Below the pieces are notes generated by a model, which was not told the DNA's origin, ran no database searches, and was given only the letters and a program-made list of their open reading frames with translations. The position numbers were made by a program, and so were the translations under genes. Below are positions 36,664-48,183 of a stretch of 64,000 nucleotides of DNA, piece by piece. The stretch is from Omphiscola glabra (lineage: Eukaryota > Mollusca > Gastropoda > Lymnaeidae): the NCBI GenBank assembly GCA_964017045.1, contig OZ024796.1, positions 22,343,510-22,407,509 on the forward strand, read 5' to 3'. Numbering within the stretch: the first letter of the stretch is position 1; every line of letters starts with the position of its first letter.

Positions 36664-37918
36664 ATTTTAGTTTTAACATATGAATCAAGTTAAAAGCTGG
36701 TTAATAAACAAACTGAAACTGTATATTATATTTAAATCAATATTAAGATAGCAAGAACATTTAGTATGATCACATATACATTTTGAATGTTAAAACCAGT
36801 TTCTTTTTTTTTTAAAAGCATTCAGTGAAGATTTATAACTCCATCCAAAATAAAGTTCAAATTCCAAGTAGTATTTGATGTATTAGCTATGGTCTAGAAT
36901 CAAATATTTTTTTTAAAAAACAACAAAGGAACACTGTGTTCATAATCTCTTCAACTTCAATTTTTTTAATTTCAATTTGGAAAATGCAGTAATAATAAAT
37001 AATGAGCTAAAAATAATGCAAAGGTCTAATTAATGCAGAAAGAACTCAGTGTTGATTTGAGACTTGTAACAATTATCAGTTACACTACAGGGTCTTACAG
37101 AAAATTATGAGGTATGAAATATGATATCTATAAATTCTATATTCTATTATATGCTCAATGTTCTAGGAAATATAGATAGTCCAAGATAATCAGAGACCAC
37201 TGGAGACATCCATTAAAGATATCCAGAGGTGGTGTAAAAGCAAAATTGGGTGGTGAATTCTATTGTTCAGTTTTTTAAAGCACCAAAGACTTTAGTTGGG
37301 CAAATTTCAAATAATCATCTTGATAATTCAAACATGTACCCTTGGTTTCAACTTTGACTCAATCATGCTTCATGCACCAAATTTAAGCATACAGGTACCT
37401 TTTGGACTGTTTGACCACTTAACAGACTATTATGTGGTCAAGCAGTCCAAAATACAGCCACTTTATAAAAAATCTGTCAAATTAATAAACAAGAAAACAA
37501 TTATCATGATGGATTCATTGAAATATGTTGAACATTTATAATCTTTTCACAATCTATTATATTATCTAATCCACTGCTGTTTGTTTCATTACTGTTGTTT
37601 CTTGTACTTTCTGTTTCTTCTGTAAAAATAGTTAAGTTTAAATGGTTTGAAATCAAAATGTCAAGAATATGAATAAGTCTTTAATTTAAGCAAAATAAAA
37701 CATTCTTCTTCTGGGAAAAGAACATCCTTCAAAGCTTTAAATGTTTTGCCTGGAAATGTATTGGTATTGAAACTGAAAAGAGCCAATGATAGTACATTAA
37801 TACAAGATTTAGTATCACCAGATAAATTTGAGTCCTCAAATTGCTGTGATTGAGATGTACAGTACAGAGTTTGTTCGCCAAAGTCAAATACTAATTAACT
37901 GTTCAAGTGAAAACATTT

Positions 37919-40900
37919 TCATGACAAACCTTCATCTCCTACAACTGACTCATCTATTTCAATGGTTACCACATGTTTTCCGGGTATCATAGCAAGTCCT
38001 AATATGCGAGGATCTTCTCTTGGATCAAGATCTGCAAGTGAAAGTAAATAAATTCTGAATCATGCTCATTTACATAAATTCTTTCATTTTGTGAACTCGT
38101 AAATCAAAACTTTACTTTGAGAATGATTTTTGTTCATGTGATTATTTCTCATTCAAAGTTTATTTCCCTTATGATCAAATTGAAAAGTAATATTACCTGG
38201 AGATTTCAAATACTCTTCACAAGATCCCATTATGATGTTGCAGTCACAGTCAGTGCATAAAAATGTGCCTGAAAGAAAATATTAATTAAAACAAGATTTT
38301 TAAAAATCTTTACATTTGGGTTAAGGGAAATAATATTTTATAGAATATTTGTATTAAAACATTTTTTCTTACTGAGCAGCATGAATATACCACATTATAT
38401 TGGCCAAGTCCTGAAAAAAAAGGGACAACTTTCCTGGGCCTCCAGTGGTTTAAAAGATAAGATTTCCATTTATAAATAATGTACCGATAAAACAATTTAT
38501 CAGTAAAGCCAATCACCAGTGCACTAAAAATATATGTTTGTTCTTTCCATTTCTACAGTAAGAAGAATAGTTTTAATGGTTAGGTTTAAAGATGCCATAT
38601 TTAAGCTTTGATTAAATGAATGCTTCTTTGATAACACTAATTCTCACCTATAAGAGTTCTTCCATCAGTCATTTTTATCCTCATGCTTTTATTTAACCAC
38701 TGCTCAAGCTTTTGATGGGTTGCTCTTCTTTCTTCAATACCAATAGTATCCCCACTGCCTTTCTGAAATAAAAGAGAGCAACAATGAATTTTTGTTTAGT
38801 TTAAAAAAAATTTTTATAAAAATCTCAAAGTGTGGTATGGAGTAAACAGCTTCTTGTTACAACTATCAAACTCAGTGTACGCTTTTAATTCCCTTGCAAC
38901 TATAAATTGGGGGATAATTCATAATTTATTCCAAGTGCCATTTAATGACATAAATTATTAGTGCCTAATTTGTTAACATCTTGATCTATTTTATAAGTAT
39001 TTTTGGGCAAATTTGATTTTTTTTGTTTAAACATTTCCAAATGTTTTAAACACCAGGGGTCGGCAACTTTTTGGTCGTATTGTGCCAACGTTGTGTTCCT
39101 CTTTCAGTATGCCTTTAACCTAGACTTACGCATGAGCCATCTACAAGCATTGTCCCTTCATTATGGTCACATGTTTTCTTTCCATTAATCTTGGTCCTGT
39201 GCTTTCCTTTCCAGTTGCTTCCAAGTGTATCCCATACTTTGTGTGACTGCCTGTAGCTCACGCCTCCATGTATTCTCTGGCATTCCCTTCTTTCTTTTTC
39301 CCTGTGGATTCCATGTTAGGGACTATCTGGTGATGTTTTCTGGGGGTTTACAAAGAGTGTGCCCTATACACCTCCATCTTTTCCTTATGATGTCTTCAGT
39401 AATAGGCTCTTGATATGTCCTCTCCATTAAGTCTTTGTTGGTGATGTTTGGCCATTTTATGTTCAGGATCTTTCTAAGGCAAGTGTTTGTGTACTTTTTC
39501 TGTGTTGAAGTTTCGGTTCCGTTCCATTCCACAGAGAAGAACTCTTTTGACATTATTGTTGAAAATTCTGACTTTAGTTTGCAGAGTCAGCTCCTTGTGA
39601 CTCACATATTTTCTGCAATGGCACAAATGCTGACCTAGCTTTTCCAAATCTAGCACTAACATCAGCTTTGGATCCACCCTTTTGTCAAAGGTGCTGCCTA
39701 AGTATGTGAGGGCCTCCACTTCTTCCAGTGCACTTCTTGCCAAAGAGATTTGCTCTTGGTAGGTTGAGTTTACCTTCACAATCTTTGTTTTGCTTCTACT
39801 TACGTTAAGACAGTGCTGTGCTGAAATGATGGCAGCATCTCTTGTCTTTTCCTGCATCATTGTATGTGGATGTTATTAATTGTTACCGATATATTTGTGT
39901 TTTGCCATTAGAGTTCCATTGACAAGATTCTGTCATCATCTGTTTGGACTTGCAGCACTTGGAATTTATTTCTCAAAGTAACATTGAATTCCTGTCATTT
40001 TTGACAGAAGTGCTGTTTATTTTATTCATCTAGCATCAGGCTTTTCCCTGTTTTTCTTTAGTGTTAGCTTGAGACTTGTCCAAACTAGATGGTGATCAGA
40101 GGCAACATCCGTTACTCTTTGAGCTCATACATCTTTTAGAGACCTTTTGAACTTTTGGCTAATGCATATGTGGTCAATTTAGTTTTCTGTTCTGTTAATA
40201 TGGGGACACCCAAGTTTCCTTATGGAGTTTCTTATGTTGGAATACTCTGCCCCCAATAAGTAGCTCATTTGCTGCGCAGAAGTCTGCCAGTCTTTCGCCG
40301 TTTTCATTTTTCTCTCCTAAAACATGGTGCCCAAAAATTTCTTCATATCTTCTATTTTCTTTCCCAATCTTAGCATTTAGTCACGATTTTCTTGATTACC
40401 ACTGTTTAAAGCATCCATTTATCAATAAGAATAGGCTAATAAATTTTCCCCTCTTTCTACCCCAACAATTTTATTAAAGTTTCAAAACATTTGGCAACTC
40501 TTTAAAAAATTCTTTTCCGATTTTTTATTTTAGTCATATTTACTTTTATATTTTCTAATATGTTTCAATTAACAGAGTTATCCTATTATAATTCATGAAA
40601 AAAATCTTAGCTATCTTTAGAATTGACCTGCAACCATAAATTTTGTAACAATCAATTTGCATTTATTTAATTCCGTTTTTACTTCTGTTTGTTCGCCGAT
40701 AGTTTCCCTGCGTTCTTTTTGTCAGATTTTCCCATACTTTGTAACTTTGTTTTGCTCATTGTCATTTCCAATACTAATAATAGGTAATTGATTATTTTCA
40801 AGGCCCTAAATTTAAAAACTATCTAAATAACTAGTACTGTTAATACATTAAGTTAAAATGTGTAAAGTCAAGGATTGTAAATTAATATTAATTATATATA

Positions 40901-41231
40901 ATTAAATAACTACTACTACTAACTCTAGTATAATCTAGTTTCTAAGTAATTTATAACTATACTCTATAGTCATAGTATTTAAACTATTAAAACTGAACAA
41001 CTTGACCATCCATAAAAAAAAATAATAAACATAACATAACGGGACATAACGAAGTGACTAATATTTAGTAATATATTTCAACACAACTTAAAGTAATTTA
41101 AAGCCTAGGCTAAGTTTTTTTATAGCTTAGATCATATTTGCTTGCGAAGGACGAAAAACAAACACTTTAAGACTGATGACAATTATGAATATAGGAGCTT
41201 TTTTAAAAAATACCTCCGAGTCGCCAGCCAT
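37919..41231 (-). CDS. NAA38: NAA38 (LSMD1), NatC auxiliary subunit, four exons, 105 aa
   Basis: Small Lsm-fold subunit of the NatC N-terminal acetyltransferase (with NAA30 and NAA35), which acetylates nascent proteins starting Met-Leu, Met-Ile, Met-Phe or Met-Trp at the ribosome (family knowledge). Exons: 41214-41231 (MAGDSE only), 38648-38762, 38197-38268 and 37919-38031, in continuous phase. The Lsm motifs are clear: NKSMRIKMTDGRTLIG, GTFLCTDCDCNIIMGSCEEY and DPRILGLAMIPGKHVVTIEI, against human MRIRMTDGRTLVG, CFLCTDRDCNVILGSAQEF and RVLGLAMVPGHHIVSIEV. The last exon reads through GAAG|GTTTGT to a TGA rather than splicing, giving an end (EGLS) like the human length (125 aa). The first intron is about 2.45 kb and carries a LINE remnant. 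Confidence 0.92.
39050..39120. mobile_element. Single hAT-like terminus
   Basis: The segment caggggtcggcaactttttgg is a common hAT-type terminus, but no matching partner end was found nearby, so this is a solitary end or a degraded element. Confidence 0.35.
39195..40395 (-). mobile_element. RTE-like LINE remnant with internal deletion
   Basis: Reading the minus strand, 40390-40170 encodes LNAKIGKENRRYEEIFGHHV, LGEKNENGERLADFCAANEL and ETWVSP, a stretch of the AP-endonuclease domain. After a short broken section, 39860-39200 gives reverse-transcriptase C-terminal phrases: LEEVEALTYLGSTFDKRVD, VRIFNNNVKRVLLCG, TCLRKILNIKWPNITNKDL, WRCIGHTLCKPPENITR and WKQLERKAQDQD. The catalytic reverse-transcriptase core is missing. 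Located in NAA38 intron 1, same strand as the gene. Confidence 0.8.
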
Positions 41232-41631
41232 ATTATGAAAATTGTTTCTGATTCTTTTACTTCTTTAAGACACTTAAAGTTTTGCATCCAACCAGGGAAA
41301 ATGTAATGTAAATATACGAAATATCACGGAACAAATTGCATTTAAATAGTTTTTTAAACCCAACCTCTCACTTCTGGTACCCATGTGCGAATAGTCGCAG
41401 CCTTTAATCTATGGTGCAGTAATGGCCACAAAACACACAATCACAATTCAATAAAAATATATTAATGAAGAAAAGTTCAAAGAAAAAAGTTCAAAGGGTT
41501 TCGAAGTCATACGCCGCCCCAGCCCAAGTCCTTGATTTTGTCACTCCGTTACGGTCCTTCCCATCTAACCAAAAATTTAATTCACGTTAATCACATCTAA
41601 AGATTATGTCGGCAACTGCTTTTTCAGGTTA

Positions 41632-41907
41632 CCGGAATTTTGGTCGAAAGAAATTTCATCGACGGAAATTTGATCGAACGGAAATTTGGTCGAATCTTTT
41701 TTTTCCGTTCAGACGTTAAAATTTTCGTCAAATTTCTTTTTGAACGCACTATACTATATAGTAAAACAAAATAATGCGTTGAAAAAGAAATTTGGCGCAC
41801 AATTTTAACGTATAAACTAAAAAAAAGATTCGACCAAATTTCCGTTCGATCAAATTTCCGTCGATCAATTTTCCGTCGACGAAATTTCTTTCGATCAAAT
41901 TTCCGGA
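41632..41907. mobile_element. Palindromic MITE, copy B, TA target duplication
   Basis: Same family as 33716-34021. It shares the ccgga(a)... ends, gaacggaaatttggtcga and the ctatatagtaaaacaaaata centre, which lies in the opposite orientation to copy A. It is flanked by TA (41630-41631 and 41908-41909). The copy is about 30 bp shorter, chiefly because one left module is lost. It lies about 400 bp upstream of the NAA38 start codon. Confidence 0.88.
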
Positions 41908-41909
41908 TA

Positions 41910-44900
41910 CGTCTTTTTCAAGGTGTTAATTACTTAATGAACCATGTCCATGCATTGACATAGACACACATAACTTTAACTTGCTATAGTAAGGGAGATG
42001 GCTGACAATGTTTCTTTAGCATGTCCATTCAAGCTTTCACATTTATAAGCACATTCTGTGCTAACCTGATTGCAGTCTCCCCCATTATTACCTTTTTCAC
42101 ATTTATATCAGCTTTATTTTCTTCCACTTCCATCCTCATATTTATAAAAAAATATAAAAAAAAGATGTCAGTCTCTCACTATTGCAGCCTTCTGAAGACT
42201 GGTACCTTTTAACCCCTACTCCCTTTTCCGGTGTAAAACTTCAGTTAAAAGGGAAAGAGGCTTGAATGGAGTACCCCCCCCCCCTCTCCCTTTTTTTCCG
42301 GTGTAAAACTTGAGTAAAGGGAAAGATGCTTGAATGGTTTATTTCGCGTGCCAAATAATAACGTCACCTCTTTTTTATACGCCTTTTCTTAGGTTGCACT
42401 GGGTCAAATCCTGCAACTCAATTTTGAACCACTTCCTGATGTTCAGTTGAGCTGAATTTTTTTACACTTACTTACACACCCACCCCAACCCGATGACAGT
42501 ACAGCCCTTCATGATCAGTTGGCCACCAGTGACTTCCACTGACCTCTGAGTTAAACAGAAAATATTTTTAAAAATCCTTGTTTAAAACCACGTTTTTTCC
42601 AAAAATGATCTAGATCTAATTAAAGAAGTAAAATAAATGTCCCCCAACACTTTATACTTGTGAAACATAATGTAAGCTAGGCTATATTATTTAAATCTGT
42701 TTAAAATCCTTTATATTATCTTCCCTATTGTTCGTTGGTGGGTGGCTAGCTCAACTAGCTGGCAAACAAAGATCTTCCGACGGCTTATTGACCCACTTCC
42801 CGTCAACCTGTCGAGTTGAAACTTGACACATAGACTCTTTGCTGATGACAACACATTCTATCAAATTTTCAGTCCCATCCCCCAAATTAAGTTTGATTCT
42901 GTTTTTCAAGGGGAAGATGAAGGAAATAATAATATGATGGCACGAATTTCACAAAATAAAATTCCAGATAGGCTAACTGCGCTTTAAATGTTTTTTTTTT
43001 AAAATGCGTAATATTTTCTTTTTTTCCTGAAATAGTTTGTGAAATAAATCTGCGTTGTTTAGAAGCTGGTGGGACATTAGAAAATCAATATAATATAAAA
43101 TTAATTTTAAAAATTCATAGGCCTATAAAGTACTTATACGAACATCTTTGTTTTTTAGGGACTGTTGAATTGGCTTTGAAGTCATAGTCATAGGTTTGTC
43201 TAGTCTCCTTTATTAACTTTAACTTTATCAAAAGACGACACAATCTTTTTTTCTAAAAAAATTAGGATAAATGTTTTCTTTTTAAATGATTTGATTAAAA
43301 AATATATAATTCATAATTTTATTATTAAATTATTAGGATTTTATATTAATATTAGCTATTTTTTTTACTAATAATGAAATTCTATTATAATATAGCGTCA
43401 TAGAGTTAGAATTAGGAAACTTACCGGACCGTACTTGCATTTTAAATTGCAAAAGAAAGCTAAAAAACGTTACTAAAACGCCTTGCCTTAAAACGGACAT
43501 GACTAAATAAATCGTAACCACTAGTCACTAGCAATTTAAAATGAGGGTAAATTTGAATTATAAATTAAATAAATAACCTATACTATTATAGGCTATACTA
43601 TACACTAGTCTGAAACTAATTAATATATTCATTATTTTTTTAAAAAGCCATAATCATATTTCGAAATTATTTGCTTACACTAGTTATACTTATTGCGCTT
43701 CTTTTTTGCTGTGTACCTCATATCGCGGTTACATTTACTTTTACATTGGCCTCCCGAGGAATTAAAATAACAAAAACCAGAAAACATGTAATGGAGTAGT
43801 TGTAAGTTGGAGTCCACTGAAAAAGCGGTTTAATGTTTATGTAAAAGAAAGGGGTAAGACTAAGAAAGATACGCAGTTTGAGCTATTATTTCTATATTGA
43901 AATTATGACATTATTAATATTAAAAACTAACGAATCATTACTTCGGACTTCGGAATGATGTGCGTCAGTATTCGTTACATTTAGTACTTTTACACACCAG
44001 AACTGGTCGATGACTGATACTGGTGGCACTGGTGGTAGTGTTAGTGCCTCAAAGTCACAGTAGTCAAAGTAATTCTCGCTGAGTTTGACTGAGTGAAAGG
44101 TTGGTGGGACCAAAAGACCTAAGTTCTAACTTGACAGACGTCTAAGTCTTAAGTTTAAGTAGACGAACGTCCTCAATTAATATTTAATAAATATTATCAG
44201 AGAATTTTTGCGCTAAAATAGTGTGGCCCCCTCTTCTTCACTTTTTATCATGAGTGACTCAAAGAAAATCCTCCATTTCTAACATTAGTTTAGTGTAGTG
44301 CTGTCTGATGCAAATGGGTTGTTGCATAGAAAATAATTAAAGACTCCTCCAATAACACTTGTGACTTGTGAAGTTATGTTGTATCAGGGACAACTGTAAC
44401 TTATCACTACTGACTACTAAAAATCAACAATTAATAATGGATGACACAGAGTCAGAGTCAAATAAACAATAGTAGTGAGGCAGAAGAGCAGTTCTGTATT
44501 CTGTTTTTTTAAAGTTAATTCAAACCAAAGGCACACTCAAGGTTTATAGGGGCCTTACAGTTGCATTTTAAAAAGGGCCTATAAGTACTAGTACTTTAGA
44601 TTTGTCCTGAGGTAGTGTCCTTTAAAATAACTTACACATTTTTAAGCTTTATACTTGACATTTTCTTTTTAAAGACAATTTTGTGCTCATAAATATTTTC
44701 ACAATTATATTATTTATATAACTATAACCATAATTTAATTTCAAAGCTCCATTACCAGACAAAAAAATATTATTTTTAACCTAGCATGATGATGGCATAA
44801 TTATACATAAACTATAAAAGTAGAAATATAAATTCATGATTCATGTTTAATTAGATAGTTATAATTTTTTTTAAAATTTAAATTATTACCGAACCAAACT

Positions 44901-45000
44901 TTTTGTGAGATCAGTTCATTTTTATACAAATCTGCACTAAAAATAAAATGTACTGTAATTTAACATTATTATTACTAATTTAATAGCTTTTTAGTCAATC
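41910..45000. other. Intergenic between divergent NAA38 and the glycosyltransferase; no gene seen
   Basis: Two short repeats near 42200-42330 (cccttttccggtgtaaaact, twice). No coding exon that I can support. Any 5' exon of the glycosyltransferase gene would be here, since its first recognised exon starts at an acceptor. A short ATG plus strong donor on the minus strand near 43440 is noted among the rejected items. Confidence 0.45.
42700..42885 (+). repeat. Dispersed repeat family, copy 3 of 3
   Basis: Has ttggtgggtggctagctcaa, gacccacttcccgtcaacc, tgtcgagttgaaacttgaca and tttgctgatgacaacacatt, matching 23275-23450 directly and 35365-35530 in reverse. Confidence 0.65.
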
Positions 45001-45004
45001 ATTT

Positions 45005-45882
45005 AAGGGTCCATCTATACAGAATGTATGCACTGAGGGGGGTTGTAGATTTTGATGATTTTGTGTACGCCTGCATATGGCAGGGCCTTGCAGAAAGTAC
45101 ATACATTTATTCACACAAAAATAATAATTCTGCAATAATTATCCTGAAATTCTGGCAGTATGTCAATTTGCTTGTATCTCAAAACAATTTTCCCAATTGA
45201 AATTAATAGAAATGCCATTAATCCGTTCCAGCCCCAAAAATGCCACCCCAGTTGTTTGTATTTATAAATGACAAATATTGTATAAAAACATAATAAAAGA
45301 GAATGTAAAGAAATAAACTGGTTTTATAAAGTGTATTTACTTGGAAATCAACCGACTTCCGAAGATGCTGGCGGAGGTGTAGGGTAGAGGAGATAGGCGA
45401 AGGTTCTTCACTTCGTTCACTTACTCGCTACACTGTTAATGCTAAACTCTTTCGGTCACTTTAATTCACTTATTCGTTACACTTACACTCTTAATGCTAC
45501 ACTATGTACAATTTTTTGTTATTTTCGCTTAATTTTCGTCACTGCAGCCGGCCGACCCACTGATCCGGTCTCGTATCTCAAATATTTCTCGTATCTCAAA
45601 GGAAAACATCACTTGCTCGTATCTCAAAAATATCCTTTGTTAGGGCATTCGTATCTCGAGGTACCACTGTAGCTGTGAAAACCTATGACACATTTTAAAA
45701 AAAATTGTGATGTCATAATTGTGTATAAATAATTTGATTTTTTTGGGTTTATTTTTTGGTGGTGGTGGTGGGGATCAAAAGTTCATTGTATGTATGCTTA
45801 GGGAGTGTGTCTAAATTTTTTTGCGTGCAATGGGGAGGGGTAGAAAATTTGACTTTTTTGCATACATTCCGGATGGCCCCTA
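45005..45882. mobile_element. TIR element ('agggtccatctata' family), copy 1, with nested element
   Basis: Left end agggtccatctatacagaat then gtatgca; right end, reverse-complemented, aggggccatccggaatgtat then gcaa. The terminal ~25 bases match with some change. The right 190 bp resemble 51003-51170 read in reverse. Inside, about 45160-45672 carries several 'cgtatctcaaa' repeats and ends in cgtatctcgaggtaccactg, the terminus of another DNA element. No transposase seen. Confidence 0.6.
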
Positions 45883-45960
45883 GATAAATTTATGCAATTA
45901 TAATATATGCTACATTTTTATGTTATTTACAGTACTAAAATATTCACCTTTCTTCCTACA

Positions 45961-48183
45961 GAGGTTACAAATGTTGGAGTATGGCATTCAGATGTCTTTG
46001 GAACTGCAGATGTCTTCTGTTAACAATGCTTCTCTGTATTTTAACCTGTAAACGCAAATTGAGCAGCTTATGGAAAAATGTTGTTTTATATCGTTATGGA
46101 CTAGGCATTTGCCTTTCGGTTCTGTTTCTTATCTTGAATATCTTAACCTATAAATATGGCTGCCAAGGTTTGAGAAATCACATTAACCCAGTTCAGCTTA
46201 CACATGGCTATGCCCCAGTGTTCCCTCATCACTATTTTCACAAACCTTTATTGTCGAATGAAACATATGACTTAGATAGAAGTTATTTTAAAAAGGAAAC
46301 AGATAAACTAGATATTTATTTACATAACTATGTTGTTCAGGACATTCTAACAACTGAATTTGCTCCAGTTGTTCATGTTATCTGGTGTGATGTAGGACCT
46401 TTTACATTTGCACATTTTTTAACAGTTCTTTCAACTTTCAAAGTGATAAGCCCATCCATTTTGAACCTGCATATAATAAAAGAACCTGATCTGGACCCTG
46501 ATGGTTATTTCCAGTTTCTTCCCGATTTGGAGAGGGATCTTCCAGCACTTGTAAAAAAGATTTTAATACATCAGGATGCATGTTTTGGTAATAAAGAGGA
46601 AAAAACCATAGCTTACATGAATATATTAGGTGCCACTGGTGGCTTTGCCATAAATGGACGAACAGTAATTGCTCCATCACCTGTACTGAAAATAATTCTT
46701 GGTCATGAAATAAATATTGCAACACAGGGAGATGGCAATGCAGATCTTTTATTTGTTGCAGCACACACTAATGTGTTGGAGAACATACCTAATGAAGAAT
46801 CACTTACCACATTCCTTCAGGCTCATGCCACAGAGTATTTCAAATGTGAGAGCGTGAGGGTATTTTCATTTGTATCACAACATCTTTGTTCTTTTGTGCA
46901 TGAAGATATATTTCCAGTGATCATATTTAATGGTACATCTGACTTTGATCATCTTGCAAGATGGATTGCCTATGGCTCTTCGAAGAAACTGATTTCTATG
47001 CCAGCTGACAGGGTAATAGTTCCTAACATTGTACATTATGTCTGGTTAGGACAACGTGAGCTTGATTTTTTTTCATATCTAAGTTTACTTAGTAGCCTAC
47101 ATGTTCTCCAAGCTGACAGTGTTTATATACATGGAGATTACAAACCTTTAGGTGAACTCTGGGTACAAGCCAGAAGGGACCCTCGAGTTAAGTTTATCAA
47201 CCGTGATTTTCCTGCATCAGTCTATGGTGAACCAATTAAGTTGTATAAATCACATGCCAGTGATTATCTTCGTGCAGATGTACTTTTACGTTATGGAGGC
47301 ATTTATGCAGATTGGGATGTCATTTTCTTACAAGAAATACCACTTTCTGTAAGACTCCATAGCACAACGGCAAATGTGGATTGGCCAGAAACAGGGGCTT
47401 TTCCAGATGTATTTAATCTTGGTGTGTTGGTTTCAGCACCTGGAGCTCCATATTTAAGGCATTTTCTAGAATCTTATAGATGGTATTTGGATAAACATTG
47501 GTCTTACAATGCAATTCACATACCCTATAAAGTATATGAAAAGCAACCTCAATCATTGAATATAAACAGACATTTGCAGGTAAATATGTTATTTAATACT
47601 ATAAAAAATTTACCAATTACCAGCATTTGTTCTGTATATTATATTATTCACAGAAGAAGCTGACCATATTGTCATCAAGGTTTATATTTTTGGGTGTGGG
47701 AATGAACATCCATTTTAGAAACCACTGTTTTAAATGAAAGACTATTATCAAAATGAGTTAGTCATGGATACTAGTTGTACTGTTTTTCCCTTTAAATTGT
47801 AAGGAAGTCTGCTGTACTAGTACTAAGGATTTACATTGCATTTAAAAAAAATTACTGGTTATTTTAAAGGAAATGGAGCAATATTTTTAAGAATGCAATG
47901 ACTTTGTCTTAGCAATTAATTTATTTTTGTATGTTTACTTTTTTATTTTCAGATATTATGTGCACAAAATATATGTCATGCACCCTGGCTTCACGACTAC
48001 AAACAAGAGACTGCTGACCATCTAAATAGACAAAAATTAAATTGGAATAAAGATGCCCTTGCAATACACTGGACTTACCCAGATCCTGATGAGTTTAAAA
48101 GCAAAGATAGTCTAATCCAATCAGAAACAATCACAGGAGAAATTGGAAAATTTGTTTTGCAAAAGGCAAACCTAATTTCTTAG
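45961..48183 (+). CDS. Type II membrane glycosyltransferase with tandem DXD/sugar-binding-type domains
   Basis: Exon 45961-47579 (coding from ATG 45981) is joined by CAG|GTAAAT...TTTTCAG to 47953-48183, giving 609 residues. A basic N-terminus and a hydrophobic segment (GICLSVLFLILNILTY, about residues 37-54) indicate a type II Golgi protein. The second domain (about 345-500) has the Gly_transf_sug pattern: NIVHYVWLG, then HASDYLRADVLLRYGGIYAD with DWD at 444-446 as the DXD metal/nucleotide-sugar motif. The first domain (about 130-330) begins in the same way (VVHVIWCDVG) and has GGFAINGRTV, but no DXD, so it looks like a degenerate duplicate. N-glycosylation sequons include NET and NGT. The acceptor directly before the start codon implies a 5' exon not identified. 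Donor sugar and acceptor are unknown; A4GALT-type and GT32 enzymes are the nearest relatives I can name. Confidence 0.85.

Larger units (their letters stand above)
32162..37918. other. Intergenic between the NCBP2AS2-like gene and NAA38; no gene seen
   Basis: Apart from the repeats listed separately (32556, 32776, 33716, 35365, 36414) I see no gene. A run of 21 C lies at 35141-35161. The left edge of NAA38 (below 37919) must contain its 3' UTR. Confidence 0.5.

Noticed and set aside
37925..37935. Possible splice donor GAAG|GTTTGT in the last NAA38 exon
   Set aside because: Reading through reaches a stop four codons later and gives a length close to the family's; no downstream exon was seen.
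43425..43445. Minus-strand ATG followed by a strong donor (GGTCCG|GTAAGTTT), a possible first coding exon
   Set aside because: It gives MQVRS plus one base, which does not fit the NAA38 or NCBP2AS2-like exons in phase or sequence, and no matching second exon was found.
46438..46764. Minus-strand open frame of 108 codons
   Set aside because: It is a shadow of the glycosyltransferase coding exon on the plus strand.
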